NCBI GenBank assembly: GCA_030770535.1
Contig: JASVEC010000035.1
Coordinates: 248,001 to 312,000 of the forward strand
From: Batkoa obscura
Lineage: Eukaryota; Entomophthoromycota; Entomophthoromycetes; Entomophthorales; Batkoaceae
Direction of reading: 5' to 3'
Length of the DNA: 64,000 nucleotides
Notes under the pieces: model-generated
The model's database searches: none
Told to the model about the DNA's origin: nothing
What the model saw: the letters and a program-made list of their open reading frames with translations, nothing else
Shown here: positions 10,333 through 21,810 of the stretch, piece after piece
How the letters are laid out: each line of letters begins with the position of its first letter
Numbering within the stretch: the stretch's first letter is position 1
Position numbers and translations under genes: made by a program

Positions 10333-10714
10333 TTATTTTCATTTTATTATATTTTTAATTAGTACAAAATAATTTTAAAACAAGCTTTTATTAGTTAAAA
10401 ATCAGTTTTTTCTATTTAAGTATATTTGGTAATAAAAACAATAACCCAAAGGTAGGTATAAAAATTATACAGCTAGCTAAAATTAGCTTGTTTAATTGAT
10501 AAAAAATTTCTAATATCTACCTTACCTTTAATCTTTTGATGTTTAAAAGAATATTGCTTTACATAATAAGTGCATATATCAAAGTAAAGTTGTTGTAAGA
10601 CTAATTTTTATAAAACAAACTAATAGTTTGTAACACCATAAATGTAAGTATTCTTTTTATTGGTAGTTATTGAAAAATTAAAATGAGTTATCAAAAAAAT
10701 GAATAAACTTGATT

Positions 10715-11347
10715 GTATGTTATATAATGGTATTACCTATTAGCCATAATATCTACATCCCAATTAAAGCTTTTAGAATAGAACTTTTAAAGGGTCAAAA
10801 TTTAGATAATAAGGACCTTATTTTCTTATTACTAATACAATACGCAATGCTTCCGCTTGTAATAGGTTATTTTAAGTTAATAGTGATAAATTAAGTGTAG
10901 AGAGTGAAAGCGGAATTAAGTAATGTGAAAAGTCAAATCTCGCTTTAATAAAAACGAGCTATTCTTTATATTTACTTCTTGGTAGAGCATATTTTGATTA
11001 GGTAAAAATACATGATTATACTTTGATGTTCGAATCAAATGATGTTTTTCTAGACTATATATCAAGTTTAAATAATACACAACACAATACTAAATTAGAT
11101 AAAACATGTGAATAAAAATATGTATGAAAAATCGACAAACTTATTAAAGTATTTTTATGGTTAATATTATAAATAAACATTTTAAACTTTATACAAATCA
11201 TCAAAAAAACACTCTAGCCTTCAATATAATAACAAACTACAAATTTGTATTATCTAAAGTCCAAAATAATCAATAAACATATGAAAGAACAAAGAATAAA
11301 AAAATAAAATAAAGAATTAAGCAAGTTTATGAAGCTCTATTTAAAAC
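10715..11347 (+). repeat. Older, diverged part of the inverted duplication (left arm)
   Basis: Outside the near-identical core, this stretch still aligns in reverse with about 25545-26190. Shared blocks include TATTAGCCATAA, GCTTTTAGAATA, AAAGGGTCAAAA and ATTTTGATTAGGTAAAAAT (10991-11009 against 25905-25923). Identity is much lower than in the core and there are indels. The 61-codon frame at 10709-10894 lies here and has no other support. Confidence 0.65.
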
Positions 11348-11844
11348 TACTAAAATAATATAAACCCTGTAAGCATTAAATTAATAAGCAAAGAGCGCGC
11401 TATAGTTTAAAATATTCAAGCGCTGTTATATATCAATAAAAGATACTTAAAATAGTTTCAAATAAAGTAATGAATAACTTGTTTATTAGAACATTTTTTG
11501 ATTTATTACTTTCCATTTCATCGTTTTTTCTTAGTATAGTTATAATACTTTTAGTTTTACAAAACAGATGGATAAATCTTTTAAAAAGTATTATGAAGCA
11601 AGAAATCCGATATTCTATTAAAGCTTCTATTTAACTTGATAATTTTATAAAGTAAAGTATCAAATTACTTGTTATGTATTATAAATATTGAGTATTTAAT
11701 CAAAGTATTATAATTCGTATAGTAAATTTATAAAGCATTAAATTACTTATTATGAAAAATAATGTCAATAATTTAATAATGTTCTTGGTAGATAAAAACA
11801 ACAAAAACTTAATACAAATTATAAAAACATTCAAAAACAAAAGG

Positions 11845-11852
11845 TATATAAA
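11845..11852 (+). promoter_or_regulatory. TATA box of the 188-residue secreted protein gene, left copy
   Basis: TATATAAA followed by CAC, 71 bases upstream of the ATG. Identical in the right copy (25041-25048). Confidence 0.55.
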
Positions 11853-11922
11853 CACAGCATTTGAAGAAAAAACAAAGTATCAAATTTAGATTAGATTACA
11901 AATTAACTTTGGTTTTTAAAAA

Positions 11923-12587
11923 ATGAATTTCAAATTCACTATTGCTTTAGCTTTACTTGATTTAGTAGCTAGTGCTTCTATCTGTCCTACTGCTAAAACC
12001 CTTGCCAAAGACATGGAAGGTCTCTATCGTCAAGATAAAACTGGTGTTACTGAAGTTATCTTTGGTTTTTATCATCAAATGCAATTAGATGGTAATGGCA
12101 ACTATTACATATATAAGGATTTCTATTGTCCAGAAGGTACCCATTGTCCGATCCCTTTTGCTCCAACTTACCCTACTAAAGGTAAATATCAGGTCAGTAA
12201 TGTATCTTGTGCTGGTCAAGAGTAATAGTTTTATAATAAGTATAAGTACAATCATAATCATTAATATTGATAGAACTTCTTTCCAAATGACTCTTACTGA
12301 ATATGTTAATACTTTGAACATGCCAGTTGATGCTAATAATCGTTTAGTTAAACAACTTAAAGTCACAATGAAAGATGATAAATTAGTTATTAATGATAAT
12401 GATAATAAGAAATCAATCATTAAAGTCAATGATCATTGTGATTCTTCTATTCCTTCATTTGCACCATGGTAACTCTATTTGTTACTTATTATTAATACAT
12501 CTAAGTGTTTTTAGTTCTGTCTCTACTGGAATTAAAGGAACCGATTGTTATGGTAAAAGATGCAAGATTGTTGAAAAGGTAAATTGA
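11923..12587 (+). CDS. Unrecognised secreted protein with eight cysteines (188 aa), left copy
   Basis: Three exons: 11923-12221, 12274-12468 and 12515-12587. The introns (52 and 46 bases, GTAATA...ATAG and GTAACT...TTTAG) both fall in phase 2, and the exons join into 188 codons plus stop. The product has a signal peptide (about 1-18, ALALLDLVASAS), then eight cysteines spread along the chain (in SICP, FYCPEGTHC, VSCAG, DHCD, PCS and TDCYGKRC contexts), and no membrane segment, so it is probably an extracellular disulfide-bonded protein. I do not recognise the family. The second intron creates a cysteine codon across the splice junction. The gene points towards its inverted twin 11.6 kb away and both encode the same protein. 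A TATA box lies 71 bases upstream. Role unknown; an effector or surface protein is only a guess. Confidence 0.72.
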
Positions 12588-12637
12588 TAAATTAAGAAAT
12601 AGCTTTAAATATCTAATTGTTTTTAATAGATCGAATT

Positions 12638-13690
12638 TTAAATATAATGTTTAATAATTTTCGAATATAGCTCTAAAAGGTTTTGATTAACTCTTTATAT
12701 TAAATTTTTATCTTTTATTTTTATTTAAATCAATTTTTTATAAATCTATTCCATGTTAAATGTTTAATTATCTAAGAGTTACATTGAATAATAATAATTT
12801 TTGGATACTTAATAATATTATTAAAATTATTGATCAAAAAATCAATAATGTTAGATACCACATATGATAAAAACAAGCACACTTTTGCTAAATCCTAGAT
12901 CAAACTAATTGTAATAAAGGCCATAATCTATTGATAAAAGCGCTAAGTATTATTGTTTCCTTGATTATAGAAAACAGTCAATAGTTTCCACCTTTCAAAG
13001 ATGCAAGTATAATGATATGAAATTAAATATATCAATAGCTTTGTTGAGCTTTTACGGCTTGAAGGTTATTGCTCAATTAGAAAAAAGTTAACAAAACTAT
13101 GTTACAAGAAATTAGTTAAATAAGTAAACAAAGTGACGTGTAATGTTTTGTAATATTACAGTGTTAACTAAAGGTAGAAATGATATGATATTTTAAGAAT
13201 TTAATTAACTCTATATCGTTTTTTAAACACTAGATAAAAAACAACCAACTTATAGTAGTATAAATGATAAACAGAAGCCTATATTTTATTTAAGTTAATA
13301 AATAAATGTTGTCTTTGTATATTGATATTAAACTCATCAATTTTGACATAAATATTAAGTTGATTTATTTTCTAAAATATTAGCCTCATTTAAAAGCTTT
13401 TATATTTAATTAACTATAATAATAAAGTTTTATTTATTTCATGTTAGAAATGCCAATTTTATTATTTTCTATTTATAAAAGAACATATCCCCAACATTAA
13501 CTAAAGAAAACACCACATATAATGTGAAATAACTCAATGTCACCAAAAATAGTAAGTCATAATAAATTGAGTTTAATGTTGTTCTTTACTGATTGGGTAG
13601 AAAAAACGTCAAAAAATCAAGTTTGATTCTAATATAAATTTTAACCTTATAACAACCAAACTTCTTTTTTATATAATTTTTTTTATAAAC
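12638..13690. other. Intergenic, nothing recognised
   Basis: AT-rich sequence without MITEs, RNA genes or coding frames that I can support. Confidence 0.5.
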
Positions 13691-15047
13691 ATGTCGGATT
13701 CTATTTTGATGGCTTATGCCGCTATAGGTACTATGGCAAGTAGTATTGTTTACATTGGTTCCAATGTAGCATTAAAAAAAATCAAAGTAAGTTCAAATAA
13801 CAATGGTCTAATTCCCTTATTAATCTAATTTTCTAGACTTCTAAGAGTGAAAAAAAATCAAACAAAGACGGTGAAGACAGTGACGAAGATAGTGAAGATG
13901 AAGAAGAAAGTGAATCTATTTCTTCTGAAGATGCCTATATGTTTCCAATTTATGGTTCAGGTGCATTATTTGGTCTTTACCTTTTATTTAAATATATCAA
14001 TAAGGAATATATTAATTATTTGTTGTCGGCTTATATTGCAATAGCTGGCTGCTTTTCATTAACTAAATTGTTATCTTTGATCACGAAACATACATTGCAA
14101 TTGAACTTGGTTCCTTTTAAATTTAATTTAAATCACGATGGAAAAGGTAAGAGTTTTCTTTGTGTTATTTTTTAATGAAACAAAATTAATCATTTTTTAA
14201 AATTTAGATTTATTAAAATTCAAGTTTGATTACAGTCATATTGTTAATTTTATCATCTCTATTGGAATCACCGCTTACTATTTACTCACCAAAAATTGGA
14301 TAGCAAATAACTTTTTTGGAGTAGCGTTTTCCATGTCAGCAATTCAATTAATTCAATTAGATTCCTTCAAGACAGGAATGATATTATTAGCTGGTTTGTT
14401 TATTTATGATATCTTTTGGGTATTTGGTACTGAAGTCATGGTCACTGTTGCTACCAAATTTGATGCTCCAATTAAACTTTTATGGCCAAAATCTTTTTCC
14501 CCTTTAATTACTGGGGAAAAATTGTCCTTCACTTTATTAGGCTTAGGTGATATTGTTATGCCTGGTAAGATTCAATTAGAAACTAATTTTATAATATTGT
14601 AATGAATAACAATTCTAATTTAATTTAGGTATCTTTGTAGCTTTATGTTTAGCCTTTGATCGTCATTTAGCTATTGAAGCAGAAAAAGCTAAAAATAAAG
14701 ATAGTGTCAATTTAAAATTATTACAAAAAAAACCAACACAAGCCAAGTTTTCGAAGCCTTATTTTACAGCTGGTTTGATTGCTTATGTACTTGGCTTGGG
14801 TACCACTATCTTTGTTATGCATACTTTTAAAGCTGCTCAACCTGCTTTGTTATACCTTTCTCCTGCTTGTATTGCCGCTCCATTGATTGTAGCTTTTAGT
14901 AAAAATCAAATCAAAGAATTGTTTGCTTTTGAAGCCGATGAAGAAAGTAAAAATAAGAAAAAAGAAGAAAGTGATAAAAAAGAAAATGAAGATAAAAGCA
15001 GTGCTTCAAACGAGAAAGTAGATGGTCCACGTAGACGTAAAATTTAA
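13691..15047 (+). CDS. Signal peptide peptidase, intramembrane aspartyl protease
   Basis: Four exons, 13691-13786, 13837-14146, 14208-14564 and 14629-15047, give 393 residues. All motifs of the presenilin/SPP family are present: YD in the segment FIYDIFWV (catalytic D203), LGLGDIVMPG (catalytic D250) and the PAL motif in QPALLYL (P326-L328). About nine hydrophobic segments can be drawn. A strongly acidic loop (about 33-60, rich in Glu, Asp and Ser) follows the first membrane segment, and a charged Lys/Glu-rich tail ends in RRRKI, consistent with ER retention. SPP cleaves remnant signal peptides and tail-anchored proteins within the ER membrane (yeast Ypf1 counterpart). The gene converges on the OTU gene with about 100 bases between stops. 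Introns are 50-64 bases with TTTAG or TCTAG acceptors. Confidence 0.95.
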
Positions 15048-15146
15048 TGTTTTTATTTAGAAAATATATAAAATAAAAGATGAATTTTTAAATTTTTTTT
15101 ATTTTTTTAAAGTAGATTTAATTAAAAATAAGATAAGCTAAAATAT

Positions 15147-16865
15147 TTAAATATCAATAAATTTTAAACTATTACTTTTTTCCTCTTCCTTTTTTAATAC
15201 CCCTTTCGAATTATCTATTTTTTCACATTGTTTTTCTTTCCTTTTTCTTGCTTTTAAAATAGATTTATCTTCTTTTTTATTCCGTTTTGTTTTCTTCGCA
15301 TTGATTAATTTATTGTCTGTCCCTGCTACTTTTTCTTTTACAATAGTATCCTCTATTTTACTATCAATATCAATATCAATGTCAATATTCTCTTCTAATT
15401 TATTAGTTTGAGTATTATCATTGTTATTGTCAATTTGGATATCAGATGATAAATTGGTTTGATTATTGTTGTTTTGCGTATTTTCTAAAGTTAATTGTTT
15501 CAATTTATTTATATATTTATCCATATTTATATTAATATTACCATTATTTACATCAATTAATTCATCATTACCGATTTCTTTACTCTCATTAACATCATCC
15601 TTTACAGCTTCATTTGTATTGCTCTTTACATCTTCATTTTTATTATCTTTTACACCTTCATCCATATTTCTCTCTACATTCTCATTTGTTTGTTCAGTCG
15701 CCTCAGTAACAGTATTACTATCTACTTTATTTTCCAGCAATTTATTCTTTTTAATATGCTGAATTACTTTTCTTCCATTATTTTTATGTTCCTCCAACAA
15801 CTTTAGAATTATATCATCATCTTTAAAGCCAGTGCTAACTTTAATTTTGTCAATTTGATTTAATATTCTTTTATTTAAAGTGCCTTTCTTTGTATAATGC
15901 TTCATCGGTTTTCTTTCCGATTTTTTTGTTATTTCTTGTTTGCATTCCTCATCATTACAGTTATTTTCTTTTAGATTTTCAAATTCTTGATTAGTTTCTG
16001 GTGTTTCATTTAACTCACTCTCTCCTTCATTATCATTGTTTAGCGTTTTAATCTATAAATAAGTTAAAATATTGTATTAAATAATGAAAACAACCTACTT
16101 TAATATTTGGTAACCCTTCAAACGGTCCATTTTTATTTCTAATAGAAGAATAATGTTCCCACGAATGATAACTAAATTAAACTCATCAACAATAAACCAA
16201 ATAAAAAATAAATAAACTTACGCAATATGTAAAGTTTTAATCTCCTCCATATTATTATTATCCTTGTTGTCAAAATCAATTCTCATTACATTCCCATCCT
16301 CTTGATAAATATTAACTTTGACTTTAAACTTTCTAGCAAACGCAACTAGTTCTACATTTCCACCAAAGGTACCTTCATTTCTCATTCGAGTTAAATGATC
16401 CCCAAACGTTTCTTCTTCACTAAAAAACAATTCAAATTCCTTTGAATTTTCTAACAAATAATCACAAGTTTCTTTTCGAACTTCTCGATGTTGTTCTACA
16501 TTGCCATATAATTGATCGCTTAATGAGCGAAATAGGCAATTACCGTCACCTAATACATCCAAAAGCATTAAATTTAATGGATTTAAAAAAGATTCTATCA
16601 TAGTGTATGTGTCTTGTTCTGAACCTTCGGAGGAGGAAGGGGAATTTCGACTGGGTTTCTTTTTTATCGGCTAATTAGGAAATTAATTGTAAAATATATT
16701 GCTTTTAGTTGTTATTTACTTTTTTGGCATCATTATTGTTTCTTTTCCTTCTTCCTATTTCTTTACTTTCTTGATACTTAAATAAAGAAAGTTAGTGCCT
16801 CTGTTTAATGTTGATTACCTGGCTGATTGACTTACATTTGCTTTTTTATCTCGTCCTTTTGACAT
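15147..16865 (-). CDS. OTU-domain deubiquitinase (OTUD3-like) with UBA-like segment
   Basis: Five exons on the minus strand: 16836-16865, 16720-16776, 16222-16670, 16099-16171 and 15147-16052, giving about 504 residues. A short basic N-terminus leads into an OTU cysteine-protease domain (about 55-190). D-G-N-C-L-F-R-S supplies the catalytic Asp and Cys, and HIAYHSWEHYSSI near its end the catalytic His; the HIA...YHSW junction is rebuilt across an intron. After an acidic linker, a helical segment (LNQIDKIKVSTGF...ILKLLEEH) resembles a ubiquitin-associated domain. The C-terminal third is Asn/Asp-rich, low-complexity and Lys-rich, poorly conserved and probably disordered. The family removes ubiquitin chains from proteins in cytosol or nucleus. 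Its 5' end shares a 178-base divergent promoter region with the PHF5A gene. Confidence 0.9.
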
Positions 16866-17043
16866 TTTAATGTTAAACAGTTTTTTTAAAATCTTATTAT
16901 TGCAAACTTAGCTGTAATTATAAACTTAGCCTTAACCAATAAAAATTCCAAAATTTCAAAATTTCAAAATCTTAGTTGAATTTCAAAATAAAAAATAAAC
17001 TTGAATTTGAATTGTTTAATTTAATAATATAATAAAATAAAAA
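16866..17043. promoter_or_regulatory. Shared divergent promoter region, OTU gene and PHF5A/Rds3 gene
   Basis: Only 178 bases separate the two start codons. The region carries tandem AAAATTTC-type repeats (about 16945-16990) and no TATA box close to either start. Confidence 0.5.
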
Positions 17044-17586
17044 ATGTCCAAACATCATCCAGATTTAATTATGTGCCGTAAGCAACCTGGTATAGGTAAC
17101 TATAATATAACCAAATAATATAGAATACCCTTTAAGTTAATTTCACTCTTTTTTTAGCCATTGGTCGATTGTGTGAAAAATGTAATAATCCACTCCAATT
17201 CCTAATATCAAATTACTAATCTTTCTACTCTTTCTACTCTTTCTAATCTTTCTAATCTCTCTCTATAGGCGATGGCAAGTGCGTTATTTGTGATTCATTG
17301 GTACGCCCCGCCACTTTAGTAAATATCTGTGACGAATGCAATTATGGCTCTTTTTCGGGTAGATGTGTGATCTGTGGAGGGGCAGGTATAAGTGATGCTT
17401 ATTATTGTAAAGAGTGTACCATTCAAGAAAAAGATCGAGATGGATGTCCAAAGATTGTTAATTTAGGGTCAAGTAAAACAGATTTATTTTATGAAAGAAA
17501 GAAATATGGTAAGGAGCTGATTCTTTAATTTTTATTGAGACTATTAATATGTTAATCATTTTTTAGGGTTTAAAAAAGCAGAATAG
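17044..17586 (+). CDS. PHF5A/Rds3-type zinc-knuckle subunit of the SF3b complex
   Basis: Four exons (17044-17095, 17158-17181, 17269-17508, 17567-17586) give 111 residues, the normal size for this very conserved protein. From [16 protein letters not shown] through IGRLCEKC, C-x-[15 protein letters not shown] and [19 protein letters not shown] to [10 protein letters not shown], it follows human PHF5A closely and keeps all the CxxC pairs that form three zinc fingers in a knotted fold. The last exon adds only the final six residues. The protein sits in SF3b of the U2 snRNP and helps hold SF3B1 near the branch-point adenosine. The very small exons (24 and 20 bases) are notable in a short gene. 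Intron 2 has a C/T-rich tract of CTTTCTA repeats before its acceptor. Confidence 0.96.
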
Positions 17587-18289
17587 AAAAGTTGAGGAGT
17601 TGAGGGGTTAAAGAAGACGGATAAGGCAATACTTTTTTGTGAAAATTTTATGTGTAGTGTTATTCACTAACTTAGTTATGATTTTATATAAGTAGAAATT
17701 AAAGCAAATTTGCCTTTTATTTTTTACAATACAATTACTAGTTTTTTTGACCATAATTACTATTTATATTATATCTTTTTCTTTCTGTTTAGCTCATTAA
17801 ATAAATGATTATTCTAGTATTTTAGTTGATGATTTTTATATTGTAATAGCACATTCAATTAAAAATTATTTTTGAAATTAGTTACGATTATCACTATTAA
17901 GTTATTTTTTATATCACATTATCATTGACAATAAGTTTAATTTAAAACATAGCAATTAATATTACTTTAACATTACTTAGCATATACGATTGAATAACAA
18001 ATAGTCAAATTTAACTCTTAAATTACCAAAAAGAAATAAGTAATCAAATTATAGTTAATTTTTAATGACTTTTGTTTGTATTACTATTTTTATATAGAAA
18101 CTTACTATAAAAATAGTCAAAATTTCGATTTCGTAACTCAATAAAAAAGGGATTGAAACTTGGACATAAAACTAAATTAGAAATATTATTGGTGGAATTT
18201 GGAAAAATATAAAACCAAAATAAAAGAATAAAAAAAAAGATTATAAAAAATAAAGTGTAAACTTTTTTTAGTATTAAAATTCCATAGAA
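17587..18289. other. Intergenic, nothing recognised
   Basis: No frame, RNA gene or repeat that I can support. It separates the PHF5A 3' end from the crotonase promoter. Confidence 0.5.
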
Positions 18290-20140
18290 ATGAGTTTAAT
18301 CTTAAGATCCAATTTAAAAAGAGTTTATAAGTCATCAATTAAACAAATGTTACCTAATAGTAATAGATCATTACTAACTAACGCCAGCAATAGATTAGCT
18401 TTAATTTCCAATAATATGAGTCAAAAAAATAATGTAAGTCAAATTTAGTGACTATATATAAACTTATTAATATTCAATGAAATTAGTATTCTAGTAATAA
18501 TACTAAAGAAGAAGGTATTAAATTGAGTCAAGTAGTTGAACCAAAACAGGTAATTAATTAGTCAATAAGCTATAAGTATTAAAACAATATAATTAGCCTG
18601 AAGTATTACATCGTAAGCAAGGTACTGGTAGAACCTTTATATTAAATCGAGGAGCAGCATTTAATGCTTTAAATTTAAATATGATAAGAAATATGACACC
18701 ACAGTTAGAAGTAAGTACAAAATAATTTATAAAACAATCTCAATATTTTAAACTTACTTGTTTTTAGTCTTGGGAGCAGAGTGATTTATGTAAAGTAATT
18801 CTACTTAAAAGCAACCATCCCAAAGCCTTTTGTAGTGGTGGCGATATTAAAGCTTTAGCATCCAGTGCAAAAAATAAAGACAGTAACGGTGCTACTTTCT
18901 TTAAAGAAGAATACCAATTAAATCATAAAATTGGTACCTTAAATACACCTTTTGTAGCCATTATGGATGGTATTACCATGGGAGGGGGAGTAGGTATAAG
19001 TGTTCATGCGCCTTTCCGTATTGCTACTGAAAAAACAGTATTTGCCATGCCAGAATGTAGTATTGGATTATTCCCTGATGTTGGTGGTACTTTCTTTTTA
19101 CCACGATTAGATGGAGAATTGGGTACTTATTTAGGCCTTACTGGACATCGTTTAACCGGTAGAGACGTGTTTATTGCGGGTATTGCTACCCATTATGTAC
19201 CTTCAGAAAGAATCCCTATTTTAGAAGAAAGACTTAATGAGTTGGACTCTTCTGATTTGGATGTAGTTAATTTAGCTATTGAGGATTTTGTTGCTGAATA
19301 TGATGATGATGTGAATTTTAGTTTAGAACCTTATATTAATTCCATCAATAGGTAATATTTCATATTTAATAATTAATAATTTAATATTAATGTAATTACA
19401 ATAATAGATGCTTTAAACCAAGTTCAATTAAAGAAATCATTAAGGAATTAGAAAATGAAAAAGAGCATGTAGAATGGGCTAAAAAAACTATTCAAATATT
19501 AAAGGACTCATCACCCACTAGTTTGATTGTAAGGGGTTATTATTAATAAAGAGTAAAGAGTAAATGATATTAAATTTACTTATAGGTAACCAGAGAACAA
19601 TTACGTGAAGGCAAAGAATTAGGATTTGCTCAGGGTTTTAATTTAGAATATCATCTTGGACAAAAGTTTTTGGTAATTGATAAATTATTTAATATATATA
19701 ATAATAATAAACTGTTTGATTAATTAATTACATAGGAAGACCATGATTTTGCGGAAGGAGTCGAAAGTAAATTAATTCGTAAAGATTCAGGAAAACCTAA
19801 TTGGAAGCCCAATGATATAATGACCATTGATGAAAAAGACATCTTAAAAAAATATTTTACACAAGTGAATTTTGATGCTTTAGAATTAAATTCATATAAA
19901 GGAAAAGTTGTTAGCTATGATCAATATCCACATCAAAGATACGGTCTTCCTAATGTTAATCAAGTGTTGAATTTTATTATGAATAACGATTTACCTACTC
20001 GTCCTAATGTTAATGATATTTTAAATCATTTTAATTTAATGTATGATAATAAGGTTGGTATGAGACAAAAATTATTATCAATTTTATATCATTATACTAC
20101 TATCGATAATGATACAAATGAAGTTACATTAAAAAAATAA
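18290..20140 (+). CDS. 3-hydroxyisobutyryl-CoA hydrolase-like crotonase, mitochondrial (HIBCH/Ehd3)
   Basis: Seven exons (18290-18433, 18487-18549, 18597-18710, 18768-19351, 19408-19528, 19586-19672, 19736-20140) give 505 residues. The first about 60 residues are rich in Arg, Ser and Asn and lack acids, a typical mitochondrial presequence. The crotonase fold follows: FILNRGAAFNALN, the oxyanion-hole segment CSGGDIKAL, MDGITMGGGVG, and the HIBCH signature MPECSIGLFPDVGGTFFLPRL with the catalytic Glu. DFAEGVESKLIRKDSGKPNW near the end is typical of the HIBCH branch rather than of enoyl-CoA hydratases. The reaction is hydrolysis of 3-hydroxyisobutyryl-CoA in valine breakdown. The yeast relative Ehd3 is also a small-subunit mitoribosome protein (mS47), so either role is possible. 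The gene converges on the Arp10 gene with 38 bases between stops. Confidence 0.92.
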
Positions 20141-20178
20141 AACATAATAATATAAATTTAATAACAATAATCTAATAT

Positions 20179-21670
20179 TTATTTTAAATTTTTATTGATC
20201 CAATCTGGAATAAGTATATTATTATTCTGTTCATAGTGTTCTAATAAAATATCATCTTGAATTGAACGAATATTAGTAGCAATTGAAGCACCAACCCAAG
20301 GTAAGTGAGCATTATTAAATATTTTATTATTATTTAATAATTGAATATAATTAATTAAATATTGAATATTTTCATATCTATTATTATGGCTTAATGATTC
20401 CATAACTTGTTTTAAAAATCGATAATTAAAATTCACTTGATTAGTAATACCACCACATAATAATATTTTACTACTTAATTTTTTTAAGTCCATAGGTAAT
20501 TTTTTCAATACTTGTAATAAAGCTGTAGAAGGACTTAATTCATCAGGATATTCATTATCATTAAATAAACAATCATAGGTAAACTCACGTATCCATCCTG
20601 GAACTAATAGTTTATAACTTTGATTTTGATATTTCAATAAAATGGAACTATTTTTAATCTTGGCCATACTTTGATAATACTCCTCATACTCTGTTGATTG
20701 TATATTCATTTGTTTATTTTCATTTAATTGTTTACTTATAGTTAAATATCTTAACTTAAATTCTTCCATAAATTTAACACTTAACATTTCACTTTCTAAT
20801 TTCACTTCATTCCCAGATTCATCGTACAACTCACTGTAACTCAATAATAATTGTTTTAAATGCTCCGTTACCCTTTTTCCTGCTAATGGACTGGTAATTG
20901 TATAATTATTTAATACTCTACCATCACTAACTACAACTATAATGGTTTCTAAATTACCCACATCAACCACAATACCCTCACTTTCACCACTACTTAAAAG
21001 TGCACTCAATTGAGCATTTAAAAAAGAAATAGAAGCTACCTAAGAACAATAATCAACAAACCATAAAATCATCTTATTTTAAAAAAAGCATACCTGGAAC
21101 TTTTCCAATAAAACTGTAGCAATTAGTCTTTTAAATTGTAAAGGTAGATAAACATTTTCTAAAATCAACAATCTTTTACGATGGGCTGCATTAGCTATTT
21201 GAATACCAAACAATAAACTGAATATAAAATATAGTTTATCATAAAATAGGTATTCTCCTCCTAAACTTTCTACCAATTCATTAAATCGTGTAGAATAAAA
21301 TCCAAGATACTAAATAAGATATACAATAAGTTAACATCATCACTATTCAATCTCTTGAATTTACCTTTTCAATATAACCCAAATGTTCTTCTAATCTTTC
21401 ATGATAAACAGGTAATATCAGTTGGGGTTTAGAGACAATCGAGAAACCAAATTTGATATACATGGAACCTAAATCAATAATGATGCGTTCTTCAGACCAT
21501 ACTAAACTATTGGCACTGGGTTGTAAAGTGTGAATATTTGCTTTGATTAATTTAATAGCACTTTTCACATTTTGACTGGTTGGTTTTTGTTTGATTTTGA
21601 GGTTGGAAGCTTCTTGTTCGAGGGCTGTTACTTCTTGCTCAAAGTTAAGGACGCTACCTGATTGTTCCAT
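20179..21670 (-). CDS. Actin-related protein 10 (dynactin pointed-end subunit)
   Basis: Three minus-strand exons, 21365-21670, 21094-21309 and 20179-21039, give 460 residues. Actin-fold features are visible: IIIDLGSMYIKFGFS (phosphate-1-like), a central IVVDVGNLETIIVVVSDG segment matching the phosphate-2 region of ACTR10, LLCGGITNQ near the C-terminus, and a tail WVGASIA...IPDWINKNL. The tail matches the WLGGAIF...IPDWCSLNN ending of vertebrate ACTR10, which is why I choose Arp10 over other Arps. Nucleotide-binding glycines are partly lost, as usual in Arp10. Arp10/Arp11 caps the pointed end of the Arp1 filament in dynactin and helps target dynein to membranes. The N-terminus (about 1-60) is a predicted coiled-coil extension. 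Its 5' end is 140 bases from the CSN5 start on the other strand, a probable shared promoter. Confidence 0.8.
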
Positions 21671-21810
21671 ATTGAGTTAAAATTGGTGGAAAATAAAGAA
21701 GCTAGTTAATTCAACTTTCATTCTAATCTTGATGATTTTGCAGAAATAAGCTTAAAAATTCAAAAAAATGACGTTTTTTTTTACTTATTTTTTAATTTTA
21801 ATTATTAGAA
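21671..21810. promoter_or_regulatory. Shared divergent promoter region, Arp10 and CSN5
   Basis: Only 140 bases lie between the two start codons. No TATA box is evident, as is usual for housekeeping divergent pairs. Confidence 0.45.

Larger units (their letters stand above)
7237..10700. other. Gene-free, MITE-rich stretch
   Basis: It contains seven members of the TGGGGATGT family (7967-10332) and a second element nested in one of them (9167-9629). Between them is featureless AT-rich sequence with TTTTTTCTATTG-type simple repeats near 7830-7860. No reading frame here has coding character; those listed at 60-80 codons run through MITEs. Confidence 0.65.
11348..12637 (+). repeat. Near-identical inverted repeat, left arm (about 1.29 kb)
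   Basis: Reverse complement of 24256-25545 with no net length change: every compared position maps as 36893 minus the coordinate. It carries a complete gene with promoter. I saw a single substitution in the parts compared (12427 against 24466, synonymous). The right edge is sharp, at TCGAATT. Confidence 0.95.

Noticed and set aside
13561-13690. Possible retroelement or transposase genes anywhere in the repeat-rich parts
   Set aside because: I looked for reverse-transcriptase (YxDD), integrase and DDE signatures in all long frames of the window and found none, so every mobile element here is non-autonomous.
15466-15762. 98-codon hydrophobic-looking plus-strand frame
   Set aside because: Antisense shadow of the Asn/Asp-rich tail of the OTU gene, which reads as Leu/Ser/Phe on the other strand.
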